Of a DNA stretch of 49,901 nt, positions 18,195 to 27,005 are shown in pieces (the stretch's first letter is position 1; each line of letters starts with the position of its first letter). The notes below the pieces were generated by a model. It was not told the origin of the DNA. It ran no database searches and saw nothing but the letters and a program-made list of their open reading frames with translations. Position numbers and translations under genes: made by a program. Origin of the DNA: Nitrospirales bacterium (GTDB taxonomy: Bacteria; Nitrospirota; Nitrospiria; Nitrospirales; UBA8639); the NCBI GenBank assembly GCA_021603905.1, contig BQIU01000024.1:1-49901 (forward strand), given 5' to 3'.

Positions 18195-19049
18195 ATGGTT
18201 GACACACAGAATGAAGTCAAGGAATGGGGAATGGTCGTCTGGACGTTTTTTGAAAGCTTAGGGGAGACGATTGGGACATTCTTGCCAAATCTTATTGGAG
18301 CCATTGTCATCATTCTTGTCGGATGGATGTTTGCGAAGCTTCTCAGAGGAATCACCACGAAACTCTTAGGCGTGTTTGGCATTGCGTCATTAGGCGAAAA
18401 AATCAAATTTAATGAGACATTAAAAAAGGTGGGAATCTCACGAAGTCTCGACCAGATCATCGGAACACTCATCTATTACATGGTCCTCATGGTTTTTCTC
18501 GTTTCGGCCTCCGAAGTCCTCGGGCTGAAGGTTGTTCTCGAGACACTGAATGCATTCATCGCGTATTTACCGCATGTGCTTGGTGCATTTCTTATTCTCG
18601 TCATTGCCTTATATATCGCCAAAGTCATCAAAGACGGAACCACTTCCGCATCTTCAAACCTCAATATTGCCTATGCCGGAGCCATAAGCTCATTCCTGGA
18701 AGTCCTGATTATTGGATTCGGAATCGTGATGGCCCTCACGGAACTGGGATTAGACATGACGGTATTTACGGCAAACATTACTGTCATTATCGCAGGAATC
18801 GTGCTGGCCATGGCCTTATCCATCGGCCTCGGGAGCCGAACCATTATGTCGAATGTCCTGGCACGATATTACATCGCCCAGCTCTACCATGTGGGGGATG
18901 AAGTGTTCCTAGCAGGGGAAAAAGGGGTGATTCGCAAGATTACGCCAGTATCTGTCGTGATACAAACTGAGCATGAGGAAAACCTCTACATTCCAAATGA
19001 CCAAATTATTGCAGAAGGCTCAAAGATACGACGATCGGAATCGCACTAA
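18195..19049 (+). CDS. CmpX-like small-conductance mechanosensitive channel family protein
   Basis: This 284-residue inner-membrane protein has about five hydrophobic segments (near 25-50, 90-110, 120-145, 165-185, 190-215). The conserved glycine-rich last helix, IIAGIVLAMALSIGLGSRTI, matches the conserved TM-helix family related to MscS. A short soluble beta tail follows (YHVGDEVFLAGEKGVIRKIT, then LYIPNDQII). The start has GAGAGGAGAG at a good distance. It lies 12 bases after the 60-residue gene and ends the sigma operon. In Pseudomonas, CmpX is functionally tied to SigX and envelope tension; the same logic is inferred here. A second CmpX-like protein is encoded at 33932-34768. Confidence 0.85.
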   Translation: MVDTQNEVKEWGMVVWTFFESLGETIGTFLPNLIGAIVIILVGWMFAKLLRGITTKLLGVFGIASLGEKIKFNETLKKVGISRSLDQIIGTLIYYMVLMVFLVSASEVLGLKVVLETLNAFIAYLPHVLGAFLILVIALYIAKVIKDGTTSASSNLNIAYAGAISSFLEVLIIGFGIVMALTELGLDMTVFTANITVIIAGIVLAMALSIGLGSRTIMSNVLARYYIAQLYHVGDEVFLAGEKGVIRKITPVSVVIQTEHEENLYIPNDQIIAEGSKIRRSESH

Positions 19050-19241
19050 TCAATTGTGCGGTTTTACATTACGGACATGTGTCTGCACACCGTCGATTCC
19101 GCATACCGAGGTACATGACGCATTCTGAATCACAATTTTTATCGGTCGCCGGCCATGAGCCTTGCAGTCATACCTCTTTTGTTTTTCGTTCGCACGTCAC
19201 GCGCACAATGAGACACCCTTTCGAGTTATTCTGTTCATAAT

Positions 19242-19273
19242 GGTATGGAATCAAGATTCCATACCTCTTTTTT
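19242..19273 (+). terminator. intrinsic terminator after the sigma-cmpX operon
   Basis: GGTATGGAATC (19242-19252) is followed by AA and its exact reverse complement GATTCCATACC (19255-19265), then TCTTTTTT. It is the best intrinsic terminator in this part of the window and lies 193 bases after the CmpX-like gene. Confidence 0.8.
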
Positions 19274-19852
19274 GAAAAAATGCTGTAATCTCCGCCATTC
19301 CAACTAGAAGTGAACAATTTTCTAATACCCAAAATTTCAGCTTGTATGGTGGTGTCTGCGTTTATCGCAAAAATGCTCTACCCAAATAGACAAATTGTCC
19401 ACGAAAAGAACAAGTTGTCTGTTTTAACCAATACAATGCGTCCCAACTTTCCGGCTTCTAGGATATATCAAGAAATCCCTCATGATTCGTCCACCACTGT
19501 TGGCATATTGATTGCTTAAATCAACGGTGGTAATACAAGAGGGCTGGAACTAAATGGAGGGGAAAATGGACACGTCCCAAGAATCCATTAGATGTCATGT
19601 ACAAGTCATTTTCAGGAATTCGAGCTAACTTGATTCGTCTTTCTAATCGAAAAATATGATGAGAGTATGGTAAGCAACAACCAAACAACAGTATGCAGAA
19701 CAGTCATGGTTCATATACTGTGTATACGATCTTAGTGTGATAAACATACTTATATAGTTGATTGACACACCAGTTGTAGTACCCTTGTTCATCTTAGCAA
19801 TTACTTTTCGTGTTTCTCAGTTACATACATCAATCATATTAGGAGACGAACG
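19274..19852. other. AT-rich intergenic region
   Basis: There are about 580 bases between the terminator and the epimerase gene. A GTG-started frame of 69 codons (19310-19519) has no ribosome site or recognisable sequence and I do not accept it. TTGACA at 19762-19767 is a perfect -35 box, but the hexamer 17 bases on (TTGTTC) is a poor -10. Confidence 0.4.
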
Positions 19853-20926
19853 ATGTCCATAGTCAATCCATTCTTTGCTGAACCTTTTGACAATTTAGTC
19901 ATTCCTGAGAAATTCCAGGAATTGAAAAGTAAAAAAATGCTGGTCACTGGTGCCGCAGGTTTTATCGGAGGAGCTTTATTCCGTAGGCTAGCAGCTTATG
20001 GCTGTGATGTGACGGGAACTGTACTCTATCCACACGAAGCAGAGGCTTTTCGAAAGAATGGGTTTAAGGCTGAAGTGCTAGACCTATCAAGCGATGACCC
20101 GTTCGAACCATTTCTTGAAGGTCAAGACCTCGTGTTTCATGTTGCGGCCATGTTCAGGGAAACGGAACATGGAGAAAAGCTTTACAATAAAGTTGATCAC
20201 CATGGCGCACTCAAACTCTGTAAGGTGGCGGCGGCAGTCGGTGTTGAACGATTTGTTCATTGCAGCACCATTGGGGTCCATGGTGACGTGCTGGAAATAC
20301 CTTGCAAAGAAACCACTCCCTTTAATCCAACCAACCACTACACGCGTGCAAAATTACGAGGTGAACTTGCCATCATCGAATTCGCCAACACCTTACCAAA
20401 TGATGGAATGGTGGTGACGGTGAATCGACCTGCGATTGTATATGGTCCTGGTGATACACGAATGTTAATGCTATTTAAGGCGGTCTTACAGAAGAAGTTT
20501 TTAATGATCGGTTTTGGCACAGTCCTCTCCCATCCAGGGTATATTGAAGATCAAGTAGACAGCTTCTTGCTCTGCGCAATTGCGCCACGTGAAAAAGTGC
20601 ATCTTGAGGCATTTAATATCGCATCAGATCAACCGATTCCGGTCAGAGAATTTGCACAACTGATTGCCGACAAAGGCGGTGTGACGATTCCAAAAATTCG
20701 GATACCTTCCAGCCCTTTGTGGTATGCAGGTCTAGTCTGTGAAGCGATATTCATGCCCCTGAAACTCCGCCCACCTTTATTCCGTCGACGAGTGGGCTAC
20801 TTCCGAGAGAATCGTGCGTTCGACTTGACAAAGGCGAAAGAGCGTTTGGGATATGTGTCACAATGGGATCATAAGACTGGCGTTTCCACATCGATTGACT
20901 GGTATCGAAAAAAGGATATGATTTAA
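19853..20926 (+). CDS. NAD(P)-dependent epimerase/dehydratase (extended SDR)
   Basis: The protein has 357 residues. The Rossmann glycine motif TGAAGFIG is at 32-39, the catalytic Ser is probably S138 (HCSTIGVHG) and the Tyr/Lys pair is Y163/K167 (NHYTRAKLRGE). These define an extended short-chain dehydrogenase acting on a nucleotide sugar or sterol-like substrate. The motif NRPAIVYGPGDTRMLMLFKA is typical of the group. A 30-residue leader before the Rossmann fold is unusual but in frame with a good start: AGGAG precedes ATG 19853. It opens a group of glycosylation-type genes, so a sugar-nucleotide epimerase is likely. The exact substrate cannot be told. Confidence 0.85.
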   Translation: MSIVNPFFAEPFDNLVIPEKFQELKSKKMLVTGAAGFIGGALFRRLAAYGCDVTGTVLYPHEAEAFRKNGFKAEVLDLSSDDPFEPFLEGQDLVFHVAAMFRETEHGEKLYNKVDHHGALKLCKVAAAVGVERFVHCSTIGVHGDVLEIPCKETTPFNPTNHYTRAKLRGELAIIEFANTLPNDGMVVTVNRPAIVYGPGDTRMLMLFKAVLQKKFLMIGFGTVLSHPGYIEDQVDSFLLCAIAPREKVHLEAFNIASDQPIPVREFAQLIADKGGVTIPKIRIPSSPLWYAGLVCEAIFMPLKLRPPLFRRRVGYFRENRAFDLTKAKERLGYVSQWDHKTGVSTSIDWYRKKDMI

Positions 20927-20988
20927 GAGAAAAACCATTCATCAGACTGACCCGACGGATGATACGTATCCAAATTTCGGAATAATGA

Positions 20989-21010
20989 CATTTCTTCGAG
21001 TGAAGAAATG
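20989..21010. terminator. hairpin between convergent genes
   Basis: CATTTCTTC (20989-20997), GAGT loop and GAAGAAATG (21002-21010) form a perfect 9-bp stem midway between the ends of the epimerase and flippase-like genes. There is no T-run, so it is at best a weak or Rho-assisted bidirectional terminator. Confidence 0.4.
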
Positions 21011-21047
21011 ACACACCACTGATTTTCTTACAACTTAGGATGTCTCT

Positions 21048-22025
21048 CTAATTTGTGGGCTGTTCACGTTCCATGATATAGAAGAACGCGCCAGGCAGAG
21101 TCGTGACAAGATTAACCACATACATTATCACGGATAGTGAAAACGCCGCTTCTGCCTGAACCCCAACCAACCCTAGCAGAGAGATAAATGCGGCTTCGCG
21201 GACACCCAAGCCCCCGATTGAAATTGGGATGAGCGACACAAGGAAAATAATCGGGACGATGACGACAAAGGTCATCAACGGAAGTTCGATCTCTAACGCC
21301 GAAGCACCAATCACGGTACAACCGACACGTAAGAGCTGAATAGCCATCGCCAACACGATAGACCACACCATGAGCCATGGTTGATTGGCATAAGCATCAA
21401 GATGAGTGTAGAGCTTAGTGAATCGATTGCGAATTGGTGTAAATGCTTGGCCTATGAATACATGATTGATCACGTCTCGCAATTTGTGATGCATCAATGT
21501 GAGACAACCAAGACCTAGCAATGCCAACCCAACCCAGGCGCTGTAGCTGACGACCGTCGGTAGTCCGGCTGGACTGGCTAGAAGTCCAAACAGCACAAGC
21601 GAAAATAATGCCAGCAAAGCCAATACCCGTTCAACCAGCATAGAAGAAAAAGCCAAGGCCAAGTCGGAAGTGGCCTTGGAAAGCAGATAAACCCGAACCA
21701 AATCTATTCCACCAGGCATAAATGTCCCAATAAAAAGACTGGTGAAGGTCAGTCGGACGACTTTAATGAACGTGATAGTGGCATTTTTTCCATGGAGGAG
21801 AACATACCAACGGTAGGCTGAAAAAAATCTTAACACCAGAAAAACTACAAGTAGCTCGGCAATAGGCTCAACCTGTGCTTTGCGAATTATCCGCCACGCA
21901 TCAGCAAGATCTACATACACAAGAAGAGTAGCAAGCAAAGCTGCGCTTATGACAAAACGCAGCCAACTCGGCATAGTGTAACGTGCCGTAGCATTCCCCT
22001 GCTCCTGAACCGAGGGCGAAATCAC
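21048..22025 (-). CDS. flippase-like / LPG-synthase TM-region membrane protein (UPF0104)
   Basis: This is a multispanning inner-membrane protein of about 325 residues with 7-8 hydrophobic segments. It carries family marks such as FFSAYRWYVLLHG, TSLFIGTFMPGGIDLVRVYLL, SMLVERVLALLALF and the final ISIGGLGVREAAF loop. The family covers the transmembrane part of lysylphosphatidylglycerol synthase, but no soluble aminoacyl-transfer domain is present, so a lipid or lipid-linked glycan transport role is more likely. I prefer GTG 22025, which has GGGAGGG nine bases upstream. The longer frame begins with a TTG at 22067 that has no ribosome site. It is followed on the same strand by no further gene and preceded by a methyltransferase. 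Confidence 0.8.
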   Translation of the reverse strand: MISPSVQEQGNATARYTMPSWLRFVISAALLATLLVYVDLADAWRIIRKAQVEPIAELLVVFLVLRFFSAYRWYVLLHGKNATITFIKVVRLTFTSLFIGTFMPGGIDLVRVYLLSKATSDLALAFSSMLVERVLALLALFSLVLFGLLASPAGLPTVVSYSAWVGLALLGLGCLTLMHHKLRDVINHVFIGQAFTPIRNRFTKLYTHLDAYANQPWLMVWSIVLAMAIQLLRVGCTVIGASALEIELPLMTFVVIVPIIFLVSLIPISIGGLGVREAAFISLLGLVGVQAEAAFSLSVIMYVVNLVTTLPGAFFYIMEREQPTN

Positions 22026-22119
22026 GATTGGCAACCCTCCCTGAATCTTTTGATGTTTCGCAACCAAGACAAAGCGATACTATATGAACAATGTCAAAAA
22101 GAAGAATGGATTTCTTTGC

Positions 22120-22836
22120 TTAGCATGATTCGGCGAGAACGAGAAGAGAGTATCCACCAAAGAGTTTTACCGTGAGATCCGGGCACATTAGAAATAGTAA
22201 TCTTCTGGGTATATTCATCATGTAATCACCCAAATGTGCCCTTGAGGACATAATCTCTAATTTCCCTGGAGTGTAAAAATAGTCAAGCACTCTATAGCCA
22301 GTATCTTCTACCGTACGTAACGCAGTCGCTTTAGAAAAGTAATGTAAATGTCCGTATCGATCACGTCGACTAATTTGAAGATCTCGCACCACCCCTTGCA
22401 CATGCATGTCAAGCGGTATATGAAAGATGTAATGATCAGCTGATCGATTCAGTTTTCTGAGAAACCCTAAATAGTCTTCGATATGCTCAAATACATCAAT
22501 CAAAAGTAGCAGGCTATAGTGGTGATTGAGAGAATTGACGGAGAAATCTTTTTGGAAAAATGAGATCCGACCAGGTAACACGTATTGTTGAGCGATCGTA
22601 ATAGCGTGAGACGATATATCATATCCATGGAAATTTTTCACACTAGGATAGTCTTGGGACAGTTCATGTAAAATACGGCCGGAGCCGCACCCTAGCTCTG
22701 CGACGCTTTCCAGAGCTAGCTGATTCTTGTTGATCATTAAAGCTATTTGCCTTGCCTTCCACGGGCTATCACTCTCATGCCAATCTGGATTATTGGACAG
22801 ATACTCGCCACTTTCATAGATATGTCCTGAGTTCAT
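22120..22836 (-). CDS. class I SAM-dependent methyltransferase
   Basis: The protein has 238 residues with the SAM-binding motif AELGCGSGRIL (about 46-56), the acidic motif II in FHGYDISSHAI and motif IV-like LLLIDVFEHIEDYLGF. The family resembles methyltransferases found in glycan or secondary-metabolite clusters (Methyltransf_23 type). The C-terminal 90 residues are variable and include RDRYGHLHYFSKAT, a region often seen in these enzymes. It is read after the GT4 gene on the same strand with a 120-base gap. The substrate is unknown; a lipid-linked sugar is plausible from context. Confidence 0.85.
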   Translation of the reverse strand: MNSGHIYESGEYLSNNPDWHESDSPWKARQIALMINKNQLALESVAELGCGSGRILHELSQDYPSVKNFHGYDISSHAITIAQQYVLPGRISFFQKDFSVNSLNHHYSLLLLIDVFEHIEDYLGFLRKLNRSADHYIFHIPLDMHVQGVVRDLQISRRDRYGHLHYFSKATALRTVEDTGYRVLDYFYTPGKLEIMSSRAHLGDYMMNIPRRLLFLMCPDLTVKLFGGYSLLVLAESC

Positions 22837-22948
22837 AGGAAATCACCGGTACCGATAGTAGGAAAAGTCAAAAATCATCGTCCTTTGCACTCTGACACAC
22901 GTAATTTCTACTATCGGCTCGTCGAAGTTCATCCACTCTAACAACTAT

Positions 22949-22967
22949 ACGAGCGATTATCGCTCGT
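22949..22967 (-). terminator. hairpin overlapping the end of the glycosyltransferase gene
   Basis: ACGAGCGAT (22949-22957) and ATCGCTCGT (22959-22967) are inverted copies with a 1-base centre and include the stop codon of the GT4 gene. On the minus strand the following tract is only weakly T-rich. Possible terminator or mRNA end stabiliser. Confidence 0.3.
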
Positions 22968-24159
22968 TTTGCTCCCATCGTTTCATGACTTCTGAATAAA
23001 TTTCTTCTAATCTCCGCACGTGCCGTTCCACAGTAAACTGTTGAGCGCTTTGACAAGCACCGGTTTTCAGGGTGACTGCAAGGGCCTGATCTTGTAATAT
23101 GCGTGCGATAGCCTCTGCTAAACCGGATATATCTCCTTTTTCTACGAGAAGCCCTGTTTCATGATTGATGATAACTTCAGGGATTCCGCCAGTTCGAAAG
23201 GCGACAACCGGACAGCCAGCCGCCGCCGCCTCCAGCGCGACATAGGGCAACCCTTCTGACAGAGAGGGAATCGCTACTACATCCATAGCTGCTAGGATGT
23301 CCGGGATATCATTTCGTTGACCCATAAAGTGAACTTTTGAGTTAAGTCCAAATTTTTCCACCAGGGACTGGCAGACTCGTCGGTCTGGCCCATCCCCTAC
23401 AATAACCAAGACCGCATCAGGACAACGTTCGAGAAGTTTTGGCATGGCATGAATGAGCAGGTCTTGGCCTTTTACCGCAATGACGATTCGACCGATTACA
23501 CCTATTGTGGGCGTTGAATCAGCCACTCCAAGCTCAGCTCGGATTCGCGAACAGGCATCTGGGGCTGACGAAGCAAACCGATCAAAATCATAACCATTAT
23601 AGAGCACTTCGACTAGTTGTTTGCTGATTGCATATTCGTTGATTGCCACAGTTTGCACTGCTTGAGACACGGCGAGAGCGGCGGCGGTCCATGGCGCCAG
23701 ACAACGCTGAGAAAATTGTAACCATGGCCCAAGGGGAAACATATCATGGAAATGGACGATTGCAGGGAGATTGACCATCCGTGCGGCAATGCGACCAAGG
23801 ATAAGACTCTTTTTGCCTTCCAGATGCACCAAGTCCACCTTATGATCGCGAAGAACCCTGAGTAAATCGATCAAGGCTCGCGGGTCCAGCTTCTTCCGCG
23901 AGAGAAACATCGGATAAATGCCAGTGGATTCGAAATGATTCGCCACCGGATCTCGAGGCCGGAGAATACAAAGTATTGGTTCAATTTTAGTTTGATCAAG
24001 ATTTGGTAGAGTCTCCAGCAAGTATGTGGTTCCGCCAGTAACCAATCCTCCGGTTTTTCCAAGTGTATCTTTTACAAATAGAACCTTGAGAGGACTCCTG
24101 CTAAGAGGTAATCCTGCAGACGAACCCTTTAAGTCGTTTATCGAACCCTTCTCTGTCAA
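22957..24159 (-). CDS. GT4-type glycosyltransferase (GT-B fold)
   Basis: The protein has 400 residues. The N-terminal acceptor domain holds the glycine-rich loop TGGLVTGGTTYLLETL; the C-terminal donor domain shows GVIGRIVIAVKGQDLLIHA, VIVGDGPDRR and the E-x7-E motif in SLSEGLPYVALEAAAAGCPV. This is a retaining GT-B glycosyltransferase that uses a nucleotide sugar and probably acts at the inner face of the membrane on a lipid or polysaccharide acceptor. The start is a TTG at 24159 with GAAGGAAGG about 10 bases upstream; no in-frame ATG precedes the Rossmann fold, so TTG is likely real. It lies upstream of a methyltransferase on the same strand. Confidence 0.9.
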   Translation of the reverse strand: MTEKGSINDLKGSSAGLPLSRSPLKVLFVKDTLGKTGGLVTGGTTYLLETLPNLDQTKIEPILCILRPRDPVANHFESTGIYPMFLSRKKLDPRALIDLLRVLRDHKVDLVHLEGKKSLILGRIAARMVNLPAIVHFHDMFPLGPWLQFSQRCLAPWTAAALAVSQAVQTVAINEYAISKQLVEVLYNGYDFDRFASSAPDACSRIRAELGVADSTPTIGVIGRIVIAVKGQDLLIHAMPKLLERCPDAVLVIVGDGPDRRVCQSLVEKFGLNSKVHFMGQRNDIPDILAAMDVVAIPSLSEGLPYVALEAAAAGCPVVAFRTGGIPEVIINHETGLLVEKGDISGLAEAIARILQDQALAVTLKTGACQSAQQFTVERHVRRLEEIYSEVMKRWEQNER

Positions 24160-24623
24160 ACGTCAGTAGCCTTCCTTCATTTACATAACCATAGACTAAT
24201 CAACTGGGCATCAATCGTCGTCGACTCTTCCGGATTAAATAATTTTGGGAAATATCATCACCGGGTACTAGTTAACAGTTTGTGCCATTTGAGGGAACGA
24301 AGGTTTTCACTATAACGATGTTCATACTTTTTATATCGAATCACCATACCATATTCACGACAACCTCCCAGTACGGTACTCGGTCACCGTGAATGAGCAA
24401 AGCCCTTATATTCAATTTCCCCCTGACGACTGACTGCCCTTCCTTATCATTTCGGTCTGAACAAAAGATGTACCCCGGCATATTGCCTGATATTGTGGTT
24501 CTGAGACTAAGGCACTGAACGTGCTGACATGCTATAGTTTGATGCTAAAATGAACTTCTGCCGGCAATCAAACCTTCGAATGTACCGAGAGCTGCCCACC
24601 ATATAAACCTCGTCAACAAACTG
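24160..24623. other. divergent intergenic region
   Basis: There are 464 bases between the leftward glycosyltransferase and the rightward methyltransferase. It should contain both promoters. An extended -10-like TGCTATAGT at 24530-24538 faces the methyltransferase, without a convincing -35. No open reading frame is worth calling. Confidence 0.4.
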
Positions 24624-25298
24624 ATGACTACCTCCAATATCATTACTCGCGAATTCGATAAAAAAGCATCCGAGTATGAGTCGAATCGGATGTCACCTTG
24701 GTACTTGGCCCATGCTGACCACATTTTTGAAAAGATGTCGTTTAAGCCTGGGGACACGGTACTGGATATCGGTTGCGGAACCGGCTACCTCTTACGACAA
24801 ATCGCTAGAGCGAATCCTCAAGTAACAGGCTTTGGAATCGATCTTTCTCCTAGGATGATCGAGGTGGCGTCACAGAAAGCAGCTGATGAAAACCTGGGGA
24901 ACTTGTCCTTCCTCCAGTCCGATTGGGAGGCGCTCAATGAAACAACAAAAACAGTACTGGCTTCTCAAGCACCATCCCATGTCATCTGTGCCAATGCTTT
25001 TCACTACTTTGCTGACCCACACAAAGCTCTGACATCCATGCATTCCGCTATGACATCAGAAGGTGAAGTGCTGCTACTTGAACGCGCCAAAGAGGGCTCA
25101 ATACTGAGCATTGCCTGGGATTTCGCTCATCGCTTTCTGATCAAGGATAATGTTCGTTTTTACGACACCCCTTCGATTATAGAAATGCTTGAAAAAACGA
25201 ATTTTTGTCAAGTTCAGGTTAAATTAAAGTTAAAGAAATTCTTTTGGAAAAACAAAATATACACTAGTGTCGCTTTAATTTCTGGGATCAAACGTTGA
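24624..25298 (+). CDS. class I SAM-dependent methyltransferase (UbiE/Methyltransf_11-like)
   Basis: The protein has 224 residues. Motif I is TVLDIGCGTGYLLRQI (about 45-60), the acidic SAM ribose contact is in GFGIDLSPRMIEVA, and motif IV-like VICANAFHYFADPHKAL follows. The N-terminal FDKKASEYE is typical of small-molecule or lipid methyltransferases of the UbiE/COG2226 group. A lysine-rich C-terminus (KLKLKKFFWKNK) suggests membrane or acidic substrate contact. There is no clear ribosome site before ATG 24624. It may belong with the glycan genes; the substrate is unknown. Confidence 0.85.
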   Translation: MTTSNIITREFDKKASEYESNRMSPWYLAHADHIFEKMSFKPGDTVLDIGCGTGYLLRQIARANPQVTGFGIDLSPRMIEVASQKAADENLGNLSFLQSDWEALNETTKTVLASQAPSHVICANAFHYFADPHKALTSMHSAMTSEGEVLLLERAKEGSILSIAWDFAHRFLIKDNVRFYDTPSIIEMLEKTNFCQVQVKLKLKKFFWKNKIYTSVALISGIKR

Positions 25299-26006
25299 CG
25301 CTCCCCTTCTATGGACAAATGATTTAATACACCGATTTCTCACTAGAAGCACCGCTATGATACGAACTGCTCTTCGGTGAGCTTGTGAAATCTCTAGTGC
25401 TTTCAAAAACCTCAAGACGGTGAAAAATAAGAACGTCTCGTCATGTGCTTTCCAAACGCAAGCGCTGTGTGAATGAGCATTTACGATCCTCTTTAAGCCT
25501 TATGCACCGCATGAACTTTTCCATATTCTGAACCGTTCCACTTCCCTGCAAGTGAATGACTCAGCCTGGCTAGGGAACTCTCCGATGGAAAGGTTCATAA
25601 GTAGATGTAAGTCAATCACCCATTGCGCTCATCTACTCTGCTCCCTACCCATCTAAACTGATCACGCGCCCCAGGCGATCCTGTCATAAATAACCCTTCC
25701 ATCCGGGGGATACTATAATCTAAACCAGTTCAGTCTCGATCTTCTTTTCCATCGAAAAATCTCAAAAGCAATTTCTGGTTCCTTTACAGTTTTTCACCGC
25801 AAACTGCCTTATTTCTATCAGAAAAATAATTATGTGACGATTTCCTTCTATCAGCTGTCTAAACAATCAAAAGGCCTATACAAAGATGAGAGGTAACCGT
25901 CAACCAAACAGTCACATATTACGGTTCAGAAAGACCACAAGAAATATTCATTTCATTCCCAAAATTTCAACAGATGGTCTAATAAAACCATAAGGAAGGA
26001 GAGAGC
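25299..26006. other. 708-base region upstream of the Asp23 operon
   Basis: No reading frame above about 60 codons and no RNA gene is recognisable. The last 200 bases are AT-rich, as expected of a promoter region. The ribosome site AAGGAAGGAGAG ends just before ATG 26007. Its length suggests complex regulation or a small RNA, but no structure stands out. Confidence 0.4.
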
Positions 26007-26447
26007 ATGGCTGATACGAAAGAAAATCCACGGGGTGGACAAGAACTAGTAACCAAAGAGGGGAAGACGTCCATTGCCGATGAAGTCGTGGCAAAAATTG
26101 TGGCGATTGCGACAAAAGAAATCGAAGGAGTCTATGAAATGGGGACGTTGGGCTTGGGAGATACCATTACTGGTATGGCACAGCGAGCCGCTAAAACTGG
26201 CCAAGGACATCAAGGCGTTCATGTCGAAGTAGGAGAACGTGAGGTGGCCGCTGACGTCAAAGTCGTCGTTGAATACGGTGTCAGCATTCCCCAGTTGGCC
26301 GTGGCTATCCGCCGAAACATCATCAACCGCGTCAGTACGATGACTGGCTTAACCGTGAAAGAAGTTAATGTTGACGTGAGCAGTCTACATTTTGCCGAGG
26401 AAGTCAAGGAAAAGGACCGAGAGGCAGCAGTGCCACGAGTGTCTTAA
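26007..26447 (+). CDS. Asp23/Gls24-family alkaline shock protein (copy 1)
   Basis: The protein has 146 residues. The Asp23 core begins at about 22 (TSIADEVVAKIVAIATKEIE, GVYEMG) and ends near 135 with VKEVNVDVSSLHF. The conserved centre is GVHVEVGEREVAADVKVVV. Asp23 proteins of Gram-positive bacteria are abundant envelope-associated stress proteins held at the membrane by AmaP; an AmaP-like gene lies three genes on. The start has a very strong ribosome site, suggesting high expression. It is about as long as copy 2 and clearly paralogous, sharing the GVHVEVGEREVA block. It is the first gene of a five-gene plus-strand operon. Membrane association is inferred from the family and neighbour, since the protein itself has no membrane span. 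Confidence 0.9.
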   Translation: MADTKENPRGGQELVTKEGKTSIADEVVAKIVAIATKEIEGVYEMGTLGLGDTITGMAQRAAKTGQGHQGVHVEVGEREVAADVKVVVEYGVSIPQLAVAIRRNIINRVSTMTGLTVKEVNVDVSSLHFAEEVKEKDREAAVPRVS

Positions 26448-26552
26448 TTATCCGAAAATTCTAGGGTAAAAGGTGTTCCCCTGAATCACCATAGTGCACC
26501 GTCAATAGTAGACCAAGAGGTCTACGACACGGCGTAAAGGGAGAATTTATTC

Positions 26553-26987
26553 ATGGCAGAGTTAACTGAAGTCCGCTCACAAGATGGGTCACCACTGAGC
26601 ACGAGTCAAGGGAAGACAACGATCGCCGATGATGTTGTCGCGAAAATGGTCACTCTTGCGGCCAAGGAAATAGAAGGCATTTATGACATCGGCGCTCAGG
26701 GACTCGGAGATCAAATCACTGGATTGACCCAACGCTTATCTGGCCGCAGCTCATCAGAACAAGGAGTGCATGTGGAAGTTGGAGAACGCGAGGTAGCCAT
26801 TGACCTTCAAGTCATTGCCCATTATGGTGTGCGAATTCCAGACCTGACAGCGTCCGTACGACGAAATGTCATTGATCGAGTTGAACGACTGCTGGGTCTA
26901 ATAGTTAAAGAGGTCAATATCAAGGTCAGCGGTCTGCACTTCCCTGAACAACAGAAAGCCGCACCTCCAGTCAGGAGAGTTGAGTAG
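26553..26987 (+). CDS. Asp23/Gls24-family alkaline shock protein (copy 2)
   Basis: The protein has 144 residues and is paralogous to copy 1: KTTIADDVVAKMVTLAAKEI, EGIYDIGAQGLGDQITGLTQ, GVHVEVGEREVAIDLQVI and IVKEVNIKVSGLHF align without large gaps. The ribosome site is AAAGGGAG. The 105-base gap to copy 1 is the largest in the operon and could hold a secondary promoter or processing site. The next gene follows after 18 bases. Two tandem copies suggest a heteromeric Asp23 layer; that is inference. Confidence 0.9.
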   Translation: MAELTEVRSQDGSPLSTSQGKTTIADDVVAKMVTLAAKEIEGIYDIGAQGLGDQITGLTQRLSGRSSSEQGVHVEVGEREVAIDLQVIAHYGVRIPDLTASVRRNVIDRVERLLGLIVKEVNIKVSGLHFPEQQKAAPPVRRVE

Positions 26988-27005
26988 GAGGTAGAAGAGG
27001 ACTTC

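Noticed and set aside
19310..19519. 69-codon frame after the sigma-operon terminator
   Set aside because: GTG start without a ribosome site and no recognisable features; the region is AT-rich intergenic.
21048..22025. Annotation of the membrane protein as a lysylphosphatidylglycerol synthase
   Set aside because: Only the transmembrane flippase-like part is present; the soluble catalytic domain is missing.
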